From positions 1 through 9,578 of the forward strand of contig JAEETM010000107.1 of the NCBI GenBank assembly GCA_016290335.1: 9,578 nucleotides of DNA, in the 5' to 3' direction. This document shows positions 1 through 4,845 of this stretch, one piece after another. Each line of letters starts with the position of its first letter. Within the stretch, counting starts at the first letter, position 1. Origin of the DNA: Treponema sp. GTDB taxonomy: Bacteria > Spirochaetota > Spirochaetia > Treponematales > Treponemataceae. A program made the position numbers and the translations under genes. Below the pieces are notes generated by a model. That model was not told where the DNA came from. It searched no databases and saw nothing but the letters and a program-made list of their open reading frames with translations.

Positions 1-21
1 AAGCCACCGCATTATTAAAAG

Positions 22-92
22 GTTCGGAGAAAAAGTTCGGAGATAATAAAAAAAGTTCGGAGAAAACGGTGGTCAGAAAAAGTGGTCAGAAA
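22..92. repeat. Short direct-repeat cluster with two related units
   Basis: GTTCGGAGA occurs at 22-30, 35-43 and 55-63, each preceded by an A-run. GTGGTCAGAAA follows at 69-79 and 82-92. Adjacent copies within each family are 13 bases apart (20 for the third GTTCGGAGA). The units share the shape A-run, GT, then about six mixed bases. No gene is visible in 1-224. Multiple short repeats of this form can occur near ends of IS21-type insertion sequences, but no transposase is present, so the origin is unknown. Confidence 0.6.
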
Positions 93-137
93 CAACAAAG
101 GAAAATAAAAAAAGGGAATGAAATAAACGCGGGGTTT

Positions 138-218
138 TAGGGGCGCAGCGCCCTAGGAGAGAGGGTAGAGAGCAATAACGCAAAGCGTTAGTGCGAGCGA
201 GGGGGAGACTTCCCCCTC
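138..218. repeat. Three tandem hairpins downstream of the ABC operon (REP-like)
   Basis: Three palindromes follow each other: GGGCGC/GCGCCC around a single A (141-153, with TA/TA flanks), TAACGC-AAA-GCGTTA (176-190), and GAGGGGGA-GACT-TCCCCCTC (199-218). The last lies a few bases beyond the stop codon of the ATPase gene and may stabilise the 3' end of the operon mRNA. On the minus strand none is followed by a T-run, so they are not textbook intrinsic terminators. They resemble REP/BIME-type intergenic palindromes; copy number elsewhere cannot be judged from this window. Confidence 0.55.
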
Positions 219-224
219 CTAATG

Positions 225-983
225 CTACAGCACCGCCTTTAAGAACTGCTGCAAACGTTCGCTCTTTGGGTGGGAGAAGATTTCTTCGGGGGTGCCTTCT
301 TCGGCGATGACACCGCCATCCATGAAGACAACGCGGTCGGCAACTTCGCGGGCAAAACCCATTTCGTGAGTTACAACTACCATGGTCATGCCGTCGTTGG
401 CAAGCTGCTTCATAACGGTGAGAACTTCGCCAACAAGTTCCGGGTCCAGGGCAGAGGTAGGTTCATCGAAAAGGATGGTCTTAGGATTCATGGCAAGGGC
501 ACGGGCAATTGCAACACGCTGCTGCTGGCCGCCGGAAAGGTTTGCAGGGTAAACATCGAGCTTGTCGCCCAGGCCTACGCGTTCCAGAAGTTCAATACCC
601 TTTGCGCGGGCTTCTTCCTTTGATTTTCCGAGTACGTGCATCTGCGCAATCATTGTATTTTCCAGAGCGGTTTTGTGTGGAAAAAGATTGAAGCGCTGGA
701 ATACCATTCCTACTTCCAGAAGGATTTCGCGGCGCTGCTTTGAGTTGATGTGCAGGAGCCGGGTTCCGTGGTCGTAATGGGTAAGAAGCTTATCTTCTAT
801 ATAGATTGCACCATTGTTTATGTGTTCAAGATGATTGAGTGCTCTTAAAAAGGTGGATTTTCCGGCTCCACTTGCGCCGATAATGCAGACTACTTCCTGC
901 GGGTGTACGTTGAGTGTAACACCCTTTAATACATCAAGCTTGCCGAATGAAACGCAAACATTTTCTGCTCTAATCATATCCAT
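225..983 (-). CDS. Polar amino-acid ABC transporter ATP-binding protein (GlnQ/HisP type)
   Basis: This is the cytoplasmic ATPase that powers import by the neighbouring permease and receptor. With the chosen start it has 252 residues, normal for the family. It shows Walker [10 protein letters not shown] at 36-44, Q-loop [10 protein letters not shown], signature LSGGQQQR, Walker [12 protein letters not shown] and the H-loop THEMG. An upstream in-frame ATG at 998 exists, but its first codons (ATGGAGGAA) themselves form the ribosome-binding site GGAGGA. That site lies 8 bases before the ATG at 983, so 983 is the likelier start. It is the last gene of the operon, 27 bases after the permease stop. 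The substrate is not determined by this subunit; a polar amino acid is inferred from the family. Confidence 0.95.
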   Translation of the reverse strand: MDMIRAENVCVSFGKLDVLKGVTLNVHPQEVVCIIGASGAGKSTFLRALNHLEHINNGAIYIEDKLLTHYDHGTRLLHINSKQRREILLEVGMVFQRFNLFPHKTALENTMIAQMHVLGKSKEEARAKGIELLERVGLGDKLDVYPANLSGGQQQRVAIARALAMNPKTILFDEPTSALDPELVGEVLTVMKQLANDGMTMVVVTHEMGFAREVADRVVFMDGGVIAEEGTPEEIFSHPKSERLQQFLKAVL

Positions 984-1010
984 AATTCTTTCCTCCATTC
1001 CGTGTGTAAA

Positions 1011-1667
1011 TTACTCGTAAGTATTTTTCTTTTCCAGCCAGCGGAAGAGAAGGGTGAAGACTGCTGTAATAATCAGATAGAGAATCATAGCAGGAATGTA
1101 TACCAGGGATGATGCGGTTGATGACTGAATACTGCGGGTTACCTTTGTGATGTCGGCAAGTGCGATGATGGAAACCAGGGAAGCATCCTTGAGCATCATG
1201 ATGAACTCGTTTCCTACAGGAGGGATGAGTCGTCTGATTGACTGTGGCAGGATGATGAGCCGCATTGTTTTGAGATAGCTTAAGCCAAGAACTTTTCCGG
1301 CTTCGAACTGTCCCTTATCTATAGACTGGATTGCCGAGCGGAAGATTTCTGAACAATAGGCTCCGCTGTTTAATCCAAAGGCTATGAAGGCAGCCAGGAA
1401 CTTGCTGTTTATTGTGAGTGAGCGGCTGATTTCCGGCAGACCGTAATAAACAAAGTAGAGCTGCATCAAAAGCGGGGTTCCGCGGAAAAAGAAAACATAG
1501 GCTTTACTGATTCCGCGTAAAATCTTGCTCTTAGACATTGAGCCAAGAGCAAGGAAGATTCCAAGAAGAAGACCTGCACAGACCGAACACAGAGTCAACA
1601 GGATAGTGATTTTTGCACCGTTTAATAACTGCGGTGTCCAGCCAATTATTTTTTGAATAACATTCAT
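1011..1667 (-). CDS. Polar amino-acid ABC transporter permease (HisM/GlnP family)
   Basis: This is an inner-membrane permease of 218 residues, the usual length for the His/Glu/Gln subfamily. It has several hydrophobic segments, beginning with ILLTLCSVCAGLLLGIFLAL near the N-terminus. The EAA loop that docks the ATPase is visible in the second half (EAGKVLGLSYLKTMRLIILP, followed by the conserved RRLIPPVGNEFI stretch). It starts at an ATG preceded by AAAGGGA. It lies 21 bases after the receptor gene and 27 before the ATPase gene, all on the minus strand. There is only one permease gene, so the complex presumably contains a homodimer of this protein. The assignment to the family is secure; the substrate is not. 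Confidence 0.94.
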   Translation of the reverse strand: MNVIQKIIGWTPQLLNGAKITILLTLCSVCAGLLLGIFLALGSMSKSKILRGISKAYVFFFRGTPLLMQLYFVYYGLPEISRSLTINSKFLAAFIAFGLNSGAYCSEIFRSAIQSIDKGQFEAGKVLGLSYLKTMRLIILPQSIRRLIPPVGNEFIMMLKDASLVSIIALADITKVTRSIQSSTASSLVYIPAMILYLIITAVFTLLFRWLEKKNTYE

Positions 1668-1688
1668 AACAGGTCCCTTTCTTTGTTT

Positions 1689-2501
1689 TTATTTTATGCT
1701 GTCAGACAAATCCATTCCAAAAATCTTGATGTAGATGTTCTTTAATGAACCGTCGGCTTTCATGTCGTCAAGAGTTTTGTTGATTTTTGAGAGGAGGGCT
1801 GCGTTGCCTTTTTTCATACAGATGCCGAAATATTCATCTGGTGTGCCGGCCCAAACCTGCTTGTATTCTGAATCTTTCTGAGCAAGGTAATCAACTGCAA
1901 CAAGGCTATCGCTAACTACAACATCAATTCTCTTTAATCTGAGATCGTCATAAGCGTTCATAACTTTGTCGTAAGCGTTTTCAACATATTTGAAGTTTTC
2001 TGCAGCTGAAACTTTCTTTGCATAGAAGTCTGATGTTGTTTCAGCCTGGTAGCCAACTTTGAGTCCGGCGATGTCAGAGAACTTTGTGATATTGAGTGGA
2101 GAATCTTTTCTAACGATTACAGCCTGTCCGTTTCCAATGTATGGCTGAGAGAAGTCGAAGTTAGCTTTTCTTTCATCTGTGATTGTTGCAGCAGACATTA
2201 CAACGTCGTAACGGTCTGTGTTAAGACCAGCAAAGATTCCGTCCCAAGCTGTATCGATGAAAACTGCTTCAAGACCAAGACGTTTTGCAATTTCTTTTCC
2301 AAGTTCAACATCAAAGCCGATTGGAGTTTTTCCATCATCAGCATAATACTCGAAAGGTGGATAACCAACTTCCATGGCGATGCTAAGTTTACCTTTTTCA
2401 ATAGTGAACTCGCCTTTTTCTGTTTTTGCTTCTTTTTTAGTACAAGAAGTGAAAGCTGCCAATGTTAAAACAGCACAGATAACAGAAACCAATTTTTTCA
2501 T
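1689..2501 (-). CDS. Amino-acid ABC transporter substrate-binding lipoprotein (SBP_bac_3)
   Basis: This is the receptor of the importer, 270 residues from the chosen start MKKLVSVICAVL. A signal peptide ends in a spirochaete-type lipobox, FTSC, with Cys20 as the expected lipidation site. Cluster-3 binding-protein hallmarks follow: VGYPPFEYY, GFDVELGKEIAKRLG, WDGIFAGLNTDRYDVVMSA and FDFSQPYI. The reading frame stays open up to an ATG at 2567. The start at 2501 is preferred because GGAGG lies 7 bases upstream and because it gives a proper signal peptide. A sigma-70-like promoter (2576-2603) and a leader hairpin precede it. It is the first gene of the operon with the permease and ATPase. The ligand is probably a polar amino acid, by family only. 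Confidence 0.93.
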   Translation of the reverse strand: MKKLVSVICAVLTLAAFTSCTKKEAKTEKGEFTIEKGKLSIAMEVGYPPFEYYADDGKTPIGFDVELGKEIAKRLGLEAVFIDTAWDGIFAGLNTDRYDVVMSAATITDERKANFDFSQPYIGNGQAVIVRKDSPLNITKFSDIAGLKVGYQAETTSDFYAKKVSAAENFKYVENAYDKVMNAYDDLRLKRIDVVVSDSLVAVDYLAQKDSEYKQVWAGTPDEYFGICMKKGNAALLSKINKTLDDMKADGSLKNIYIKIFGMDLSDSIK

Positions 2502-2521
2502 AATGAAACCTCCGTAAAACG

Positions 2522-2561
2522 AAAAAAAGGCAAACACTCTACACAAGCAGACGTCTTTGCC
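2522..2561 (-). terminator. Terminator-like hairpin in the importer leader (possible attenuator)
   Basis: On the minus strand GGCAAA (2561-2556) can pair with TTTGCC (2534-2529), with two further pairs inside a mismatch. Seven T residues follow directly (2528-2522). It lies between the operon promoter and the ribosome-binding site of the receptor gene, so it could terminate transcription early. The stem is only modest (6 bp plus 2), so this is a candidate. Confidence 0.45.
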
Positions 2562-2575
2562 CCTCATTTGAATTA

Positions 2576-2603
2576 ATTATAGTTATTTTAAGGTTTAGGT
2601 CAA
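2576..2603 (-). promoter_or_regulatory. Sigma-70-type promoter of the ABC importer operon
   Basis: TTGACC (2603-2598) and a consensus TATAAT (2581-2576) are separated by 16 bases on the minus strand. The predicted start of transcription is near 2569, giving a leader of about 67 bases before the ATG at 2501. A perfect 12-base palindrome, TTTCTATAGAAA (2608-2619), sits just upstream of the -35 box and could be an operator or part of an AT-rich upstream element. Confidence 0.75.
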
Positions 2604-2627
2604 GGTATTTCTATAGAAAAGAACACG

Positions 2628-2659
2628 CACTTTAAGACACTTTATGTACGGGCACTTTA
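2628..2659. repeat. CACTTTA repeats, left of hsp20
   Basis: CACTTTA occurs at 2628-2634, 2638-2644 and 2653-2659. The last two belong to longer matches, CACTTTATGT, spaced 15 bases apart. CGGGCACTTT (2649-2658) is the exact reverse complement of AAAGTGCCCG at 3649-3658, on the other side of hsp20. Confidence 0.6.
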
Positions 2660-2678
2660 TGTGTGTGGGAAACAAATT

Positions 2679-2709
2679 GGGCCGGCGAATCAACTTGATT
2701 AACCGGCCC
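2679..2709 (-). terminator. GC-rich hairpin downstream of hsp20 (probable terminator)
   Basis: GGGCCGG (2679-2685) and CCGGCCC (2703-2709) are perfect inverted arms, with inner pairing AATC/GATT (2688-2691 and 2697-2700). Read on the minus strand, the stem is followed by AATTTGTTT, a weak U-rich tail. It lies about 100 bases after the hsp20 stop and before the importer promoter, where a terminator is expected. The imperfect T-run keeps confidence moderate. Confidence 0.45.
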
Positions 2710-2732
2710 GGGGGTAAGGAGATTTATAAGTG

Positions 2733-2807
2733 GGCAGTTTTGCTTTATGCGAAACTGCCAGCAAAGGCAGATTTAATTGGCGGGTGCCATCCCGTAGCAG
2801 CCTTTGC
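2733..2807. repeat. Two adjacent long hairpins after the hsp20 stop codon
   Basis: The first pairs an 11-base arm at 2733-2743 (GGCAGTTTTGC) with 2749-2759 (GCGAAACTGCC), one G-U pair included, around the loop TTTAT. The second pairs GCAAAGGC (2761-2768) with GCCTTTGC (2800-2807) and holds a nested hairpin CGGG-TGCCAT-CCCG (2781-2794). The second begins 2 bases after the hsp20 stop codon. Neither has a T-run. They may protect the hsp20 mRNA 3' end or be a structured RNA; no known family was recognised. Confidence 0.55.
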
Positions 2808-2809
2808 TA

Positions 2810-3253
2810 TTATGCAGCGGTTATGGCAATCTTTCTTGGGGCAGACAGAGCTTTTCGTGGCATTTTGACTGTCAAGATACCGTTTGTAACTTTTGCAGTA
2901 AGGTTTTCGTAGTCAACATCTTCTGGAAGAGTAAAGCTTCTGCTGAACTTAGAATAGCTTCTTTCCTTGATAAGGTATTTGCCGGCTTCTTTAGCTTCAG
3001 CTTTTTCTTCCTTCTTTTCTTCTTTTTCTGTTTTTGTTTCAGAAGAAATTGTAAGGACATTGTGATTAAGCTCAATGTTTACATCTTTATCGGTTTTTCC
3101 TGGCAAATCCATTTCCAGTGTGTAGGCGTCTTTTTCTTCCTTTACATCAACCTTTGGTGCTGCAAAGACTTTCTTAATGTTGAAAGATGGCAACGCGAAA
3201 GTGTCATCCTCAAATCCATCAAATAAATCATTAAAAAGTGCTAATTCGTTCAT
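2810..3253 (-). CDS. hsp20: Small heat-shock protein, Hsp20/alpha-crystallin family
   Basis: This is an ATP-independent cytoplasmic holdase chaperone that binds unfolding proteins and forms oligomers. From the start MNELALFNDLF it has 147 residues, the normal length. The alpha-crystallin domain runs from about residue 35 (VDVKEEKDAYTLEMDLPG) to the conserved GILTVKMPR near the C-terminus. The C-terminal I-x-I oligomerisation motif is present as IAI, followed by TAA. A lysine/glutamate-rich segment interrupts the middle of the domain. The frame is open to 3349, but the ATG at 3253 has AAGAGGT at proper distance and matches the family N-terminus. It is a single gene with its own sigma-54 promoter, with hairpins on both sides of the coding region. 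No CIRCE element is present. Confidence 0.95.
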   Translation of the reverse strand: MNELALFNDLFDGFEDDTFALPSFNIKKVFAAPKVDVKEEKDAYTLEMDLPGKTDKDVNIELNHNVLTISSETKTEKEEKKEEKAEAKEAGKYLIKERSYSKFSRSFTLPEDVDYENLTAKVTNGILTVKMPRKALSAPRKIAITAA

Positions 3254-3276
3254 ATCGTTACCTCTTATTGTTATTT

Positions 3277-3348
3277 GCGGAACCTTTTGGTTCGGTCCGC
3301 GGATTTTTTTGTGGAAGCTTTTTGTGGTTTCCTTGAAGCTACGCTTCA
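3277..3348 (-). promoter_or_regulatory. hsp20 mRNA leader with two hairpins
   Basis: The predicted sigma-54 transcript would start near 3348 and open directly with a perfect stem-loop, TGAAGC-GTA-GCTTCA (3348-3334). A second hairpin at 3300-3277 pairs GCGG...AACC with GGTT...CCGC around AAAA, with a 4-base bulge. It ends 24 bases before the start codon. The leader is about 95 bases. RNA thermometers are common in hsp20 leaders, but no ROSE UYGCU or fourU pairing with the ribosome-binding site was found, so function is open. Confidence 0.4.
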
Positions 3349-3358
3349 TATATTATAT

Positions 3359-3375
3359 AGCAATTACCGTGCCAA
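3359..3375 (-). promoter_or_regulatory. Sigma-54 (RpoN) -24/-12 promoter of hsp20
   Basis: On the minus strand TTGGCACGGTAATTGCT matches the sigma-54 consensus YTGGCACGRNNNTTGCW at every defined position. GG (3373-3372) and GC (3361-3360) are spaced as required. The predicted +1 is near 3348. A TATAAT-like string (3357-3352) overlaps the -12 region, but no -35 box lies at suitable distance, which favours sigma-54. An enhancer-binding activator would be needed; none is encoded here. Confidence 0.8.
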
Positions 3376-3414
3376 GTTGGGGGAGAGGGGGAGATTTTTT
3401 TTATTTTTTTGATT

Positions 3415-3454
3415 TTGGTGACAATTTGGTGACATTTTAGGGACAGTTGGTGAC
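3415..3454. repeat. Helically phased TTGGTGAC repeats, candidate upstream activator site
   Basis: TTGGTGAC occurs at 3415-3422, 3426-3433 and 3447-3454, with a degenerate copy TTAGGGAC at 3437-3444. The steps are 11, 11 and 10 bases, one helical turn each. Relative to the predicted hsp20 start at 3348 they span about -67 to -106, the usual location for an activator of a sigma-54 promoter. Alternatively they may be remnants of an insertion-sequence end, since similar short repeats recur in this window. Confidence 0.6.
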
Positions 3455-3501
3455 TTTTTGGGGGGGATGAACACTTTTTCGTGCGGAATCTTCTATATAT
3501 A

Positions 3502-3530
3502 AAGACATTATTACATTGGCGCGGTATAAA
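3502..3530 (+). promoter_or_regulatory. Candidate promoter of a plus-strand small RNA
   Basis: AAGACA (3502-3507) and TATAAA (3525-3530) are 17 bases apart, matching sigma-70 boxes at 4 of 6 and 5 of 6 positions. The predicted transcription start is near 3537. No ORF with a ribosome-binding site follows, but an intrinsic terminator does. Confidence 0.4.
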
Positions 3531-3536
3531 CACTGT

Positions 3537-3623
3537 ATCGTTATGGCATTTCTTGTGCGGTACGAATGATGATTCGCGGGGATTGCACGGGGGGCGTTTG
3601 GGACAAAGAGCCCCGTTTTTTTT
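3537..3623 (+). ncRNA. Candidate small RNA of about 87 nt ending in an intrinsic terminator
   Basis: The segment runs from the predicted start to eight T residues at 3616-3623. It can form CGAAT-GATG-ATTCG (3563-3576) inside a GTGC/GCAC closing pair, then the terminator stem ACGGGG (3587-3592) with CCCCGT (3611-3616). The terminator has its T-run only on the plus strand, so it cannot serve hsp20 or the beta-lactamase-like gene, both on the minus strand. No plus-strand gene lies upstream. An unannotated small RNA is therefore the simplest reading. No known family was recognised. Confidence 0.4.
3587..3623 (+). terminator. Rho-independent terminator, plus strand
   Basis: A 6-bp stem ACGGGG/CCCCGT, with an inner TTTG/CAAA pairing in the loop, is followed directly by TTTTTTTT (the last stem T included). 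Confidence 0.65.
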
Positions 3624-3632
3624 GCGTGTGAT

Positions 3633-3658
3633 AAAAGTGCCTGGGTCAAAAGTGCCCG
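3633..3658. repeat. AAAAGTGCC repeat pair, right of hsp20
   Basis: AAAAGTGCC occurs at 3633-3641 and 3648-3656, spaced 15 bases. This is the mirror image of the CACTTTA pair (also 15-base spacing) left of hsp20. AAAGTGCCCG (3649-3658) is an exact inverted copy of 2649-2658. Confidence 0.6.
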
Positions 3659-3678
3659 ATTTTTGCGGTGGAATAAGT

Positions 3679-4782
3679 TTATTTCATCATTTTTGCACCA
3701 ACAACGGTTGCAGGAATCTTGTATGATGGAGGAAGATTTGAAAGTACAATTACAGCCTTCTGCCTTTCTATGCTGAATCCCAGATAACAGTTGTAATTGT
3801 CGGTTCCGCCGTTGTGCCACCAGAAACGCGAATCATTATCGAAAATCCAGGCATAAGCAATTCCATCCATTTTGATTCCAAGCTGACGGTTTACAGTTGC
3901 CTTATCGTTAATGTCGGCTAACAGCTTGTGACATTCTGCAAAAACATCATCTTCTGAAAGCTGAAGCTTTGCGTAAATAATCATATCTTCTATTGTAGAA
4001 TAGAATGCCCCTGCACACAGATATGCATCATCTGGAGCCCATGCCATATAATTGCGCAGGTCACCATTTCCATCTGCAATATACGTGTGAGTCATGCCTA
4101 ATTCATTCTGTACAAAATCATTTGCAAGCTGCGTATACGATTTTTTATAAACTGATTCAAGAACAAGGCCCAAAACTGTGTATCCAAAGTTTGAATACAA
4201 AAATTGATGCTGCCTGGTTGTATTGATTTTTGTGCGGGAAAGACGATTGAGAATCTGCTCCTTTGTAATTCCATAAAAATCATTTCTTTTTTTAAGATGA
4301 TTTGCAGACATCCCTTTTTCCATATAAAAGGATTTGTATCCGGATGTATGTGTAAGTAATGATTTTATCGTAGGGTATTTGAAGCGGGATGGAAGCTCAA
4401 GATATTTATCAATTGTATCATCAGGCGAAAGCAGGTTGTCTTTTTTAGCTTTGCATATAAGGGCGGCTGTAATTGTTTTTGTGAGCGAACCGATTTTGTA
4501 AATGTGATTAAGATTTTGATTTGTTTCTAAAATCTGACCGTTTGGACCGTATACAGTAATAGAAGATTTCAGCTCATTTTTATCTGTTTGATCTGTTTTA
4601 TCTACAGGGGTGATTTCAGAAACTGAGATTTCTGCAACGGTGATTATTCCATCACTTTTGTTTTCAAGAGTATAGTTCAGACAATCCTTTGGTTCCAGCT
4701 CAACAAGTTTATTTATTGAGCTGCATGAAGTAAAAAGTAACATAAAGAAAAAAAGATGAAGTCCCCTTAATTTGTTAAACAT
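3679..4782 (-). CDS. Serine beta-lactamase-fold lipoprotein (PF00144-type hydrolase)
   Basis: This is a predicted cell-envelope serine hydrolase of the class C beta-lactamase/esterase/DD-peptidase superfamily, 367 residues from MFNKLRGLH. A short signal peptide ends in the lipobox LFTSC with Cys20. The nucleophile motif SLTK is at 99-102, the second motif YSN at 196-198, and HNGG at 323-326 stands in the place of KTG. The conserved SLLTHTSGY follows the first motif. Such proteins are often esterases or peptidases, so antibiotic resistance should not be assumed. The frame continues far upstream, but that part is antisense to the macro gene. No ribosome-binding site precedes the ATG; a strong promoter 6 bases upstream suggests a leaderless mRNA. 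No neighbour indicates a substrate. Confidence 0.9.
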   Translation of the reverse strand: MFNKLRGLHLFFFMLLFTSCSSINKLVELEPKDCLNYTLENKSDGIITVAEISVSEITPVDKTDQTDKNELKSSITVYGPNGQILETNQNLNHIYKIGSLTKTITAALICKAKKDNLLSPDDTIDKYLELPSRFKYPTIKSLLTHTSGYKSFYMEKGMSANHLKKRNDFYGITKEQILNRLSRTKINTTRQHQFLYSNFGYTVLGLVLESVYKKSYTQLANDFVQNELGMTHTYIADGNGDLRNYMAWAPDDAYLCAGAFYSTIEDMIIYAKLQLSEDDVFAECHKLLADINDKATVNRQLGIKMDGIAYAWIFDNDSRFWWHNGGTDNYNCYLGFSIERQKAVIVLSNLPPSYKIPATVVGAKMMK

Positions 4783-4788
4783 AATAAA

Positions 4789-4817
4789 AGTATATTGGCA
4801 GAAATACGCTGTGTCAA
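4789..4817 (-). promoter_or_regulatory. Promoter of the beta-lactamase-fold gene (leaderless)
   Basis: A perfect TTGACA (4817-4812) is 17 bases from TATACT (4794-4789) on the minus strand. Only six bases separate the -10 box from the ATG at 4782, so transcription should start at or within a base of the start codon. Confidence 0.8.
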
Positions 4818-4839
4818 ACGTATATTGTTGTGATATAAT
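4811..4839 (+). promoter_or_regulatory. Promoter of the macro-domain gene (leaderless, extended -10)
   Basis: TATAAT (4834-4839) is preceded by TG at 4831-4832, making an extended -10. A weak -35, GTGTCA (4811-4816), is 17 bases upstream and overlaps the -35 of the divergent promoter. Six bases separate the -10 from the ATG at 4846, again predicting a leaderless transcript. Confidence 0.7.
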
Positions 4840-4845
4840 AAACCT

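Noticed and set aside
1..93. CRISPR array
   Set aside because: The repeats are 9-11 bases with spacers of only a few A-rich bases; no array geometry and no cas gene.
2780..2800. TGGCACC on the minus strand resembling the T-box antiterminator core
   Set aside because: It is at the 3' side of hsp20, upstream of the importer promoter, lacks Stem I and a terminator nearby, and is better explained by the nested hairpin.
2810..3226. Plus-strand ORF of about 140 codons opposite hsp20
   Set aside because: It is a Phe/Cys-rich antisense shadow of the Lys/Glu-rich Hsp20 segment, without a ribosome-binding site.
3240..3250. AGTGCTAA near the hsp20 start as half of a CIRCE element
   Set aside because: It lies inside the coding sequence and the required second arm at 9 bases is missing.
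3254..3349. N-terminal extension of Hsp20 from the ATG at 3349
   Set aside because: The ATG lies at the predicted transcription start inside the 5' stem-loop with no ribosome-binding site. The ATG at 3253 has one and matches the family N-terminus.
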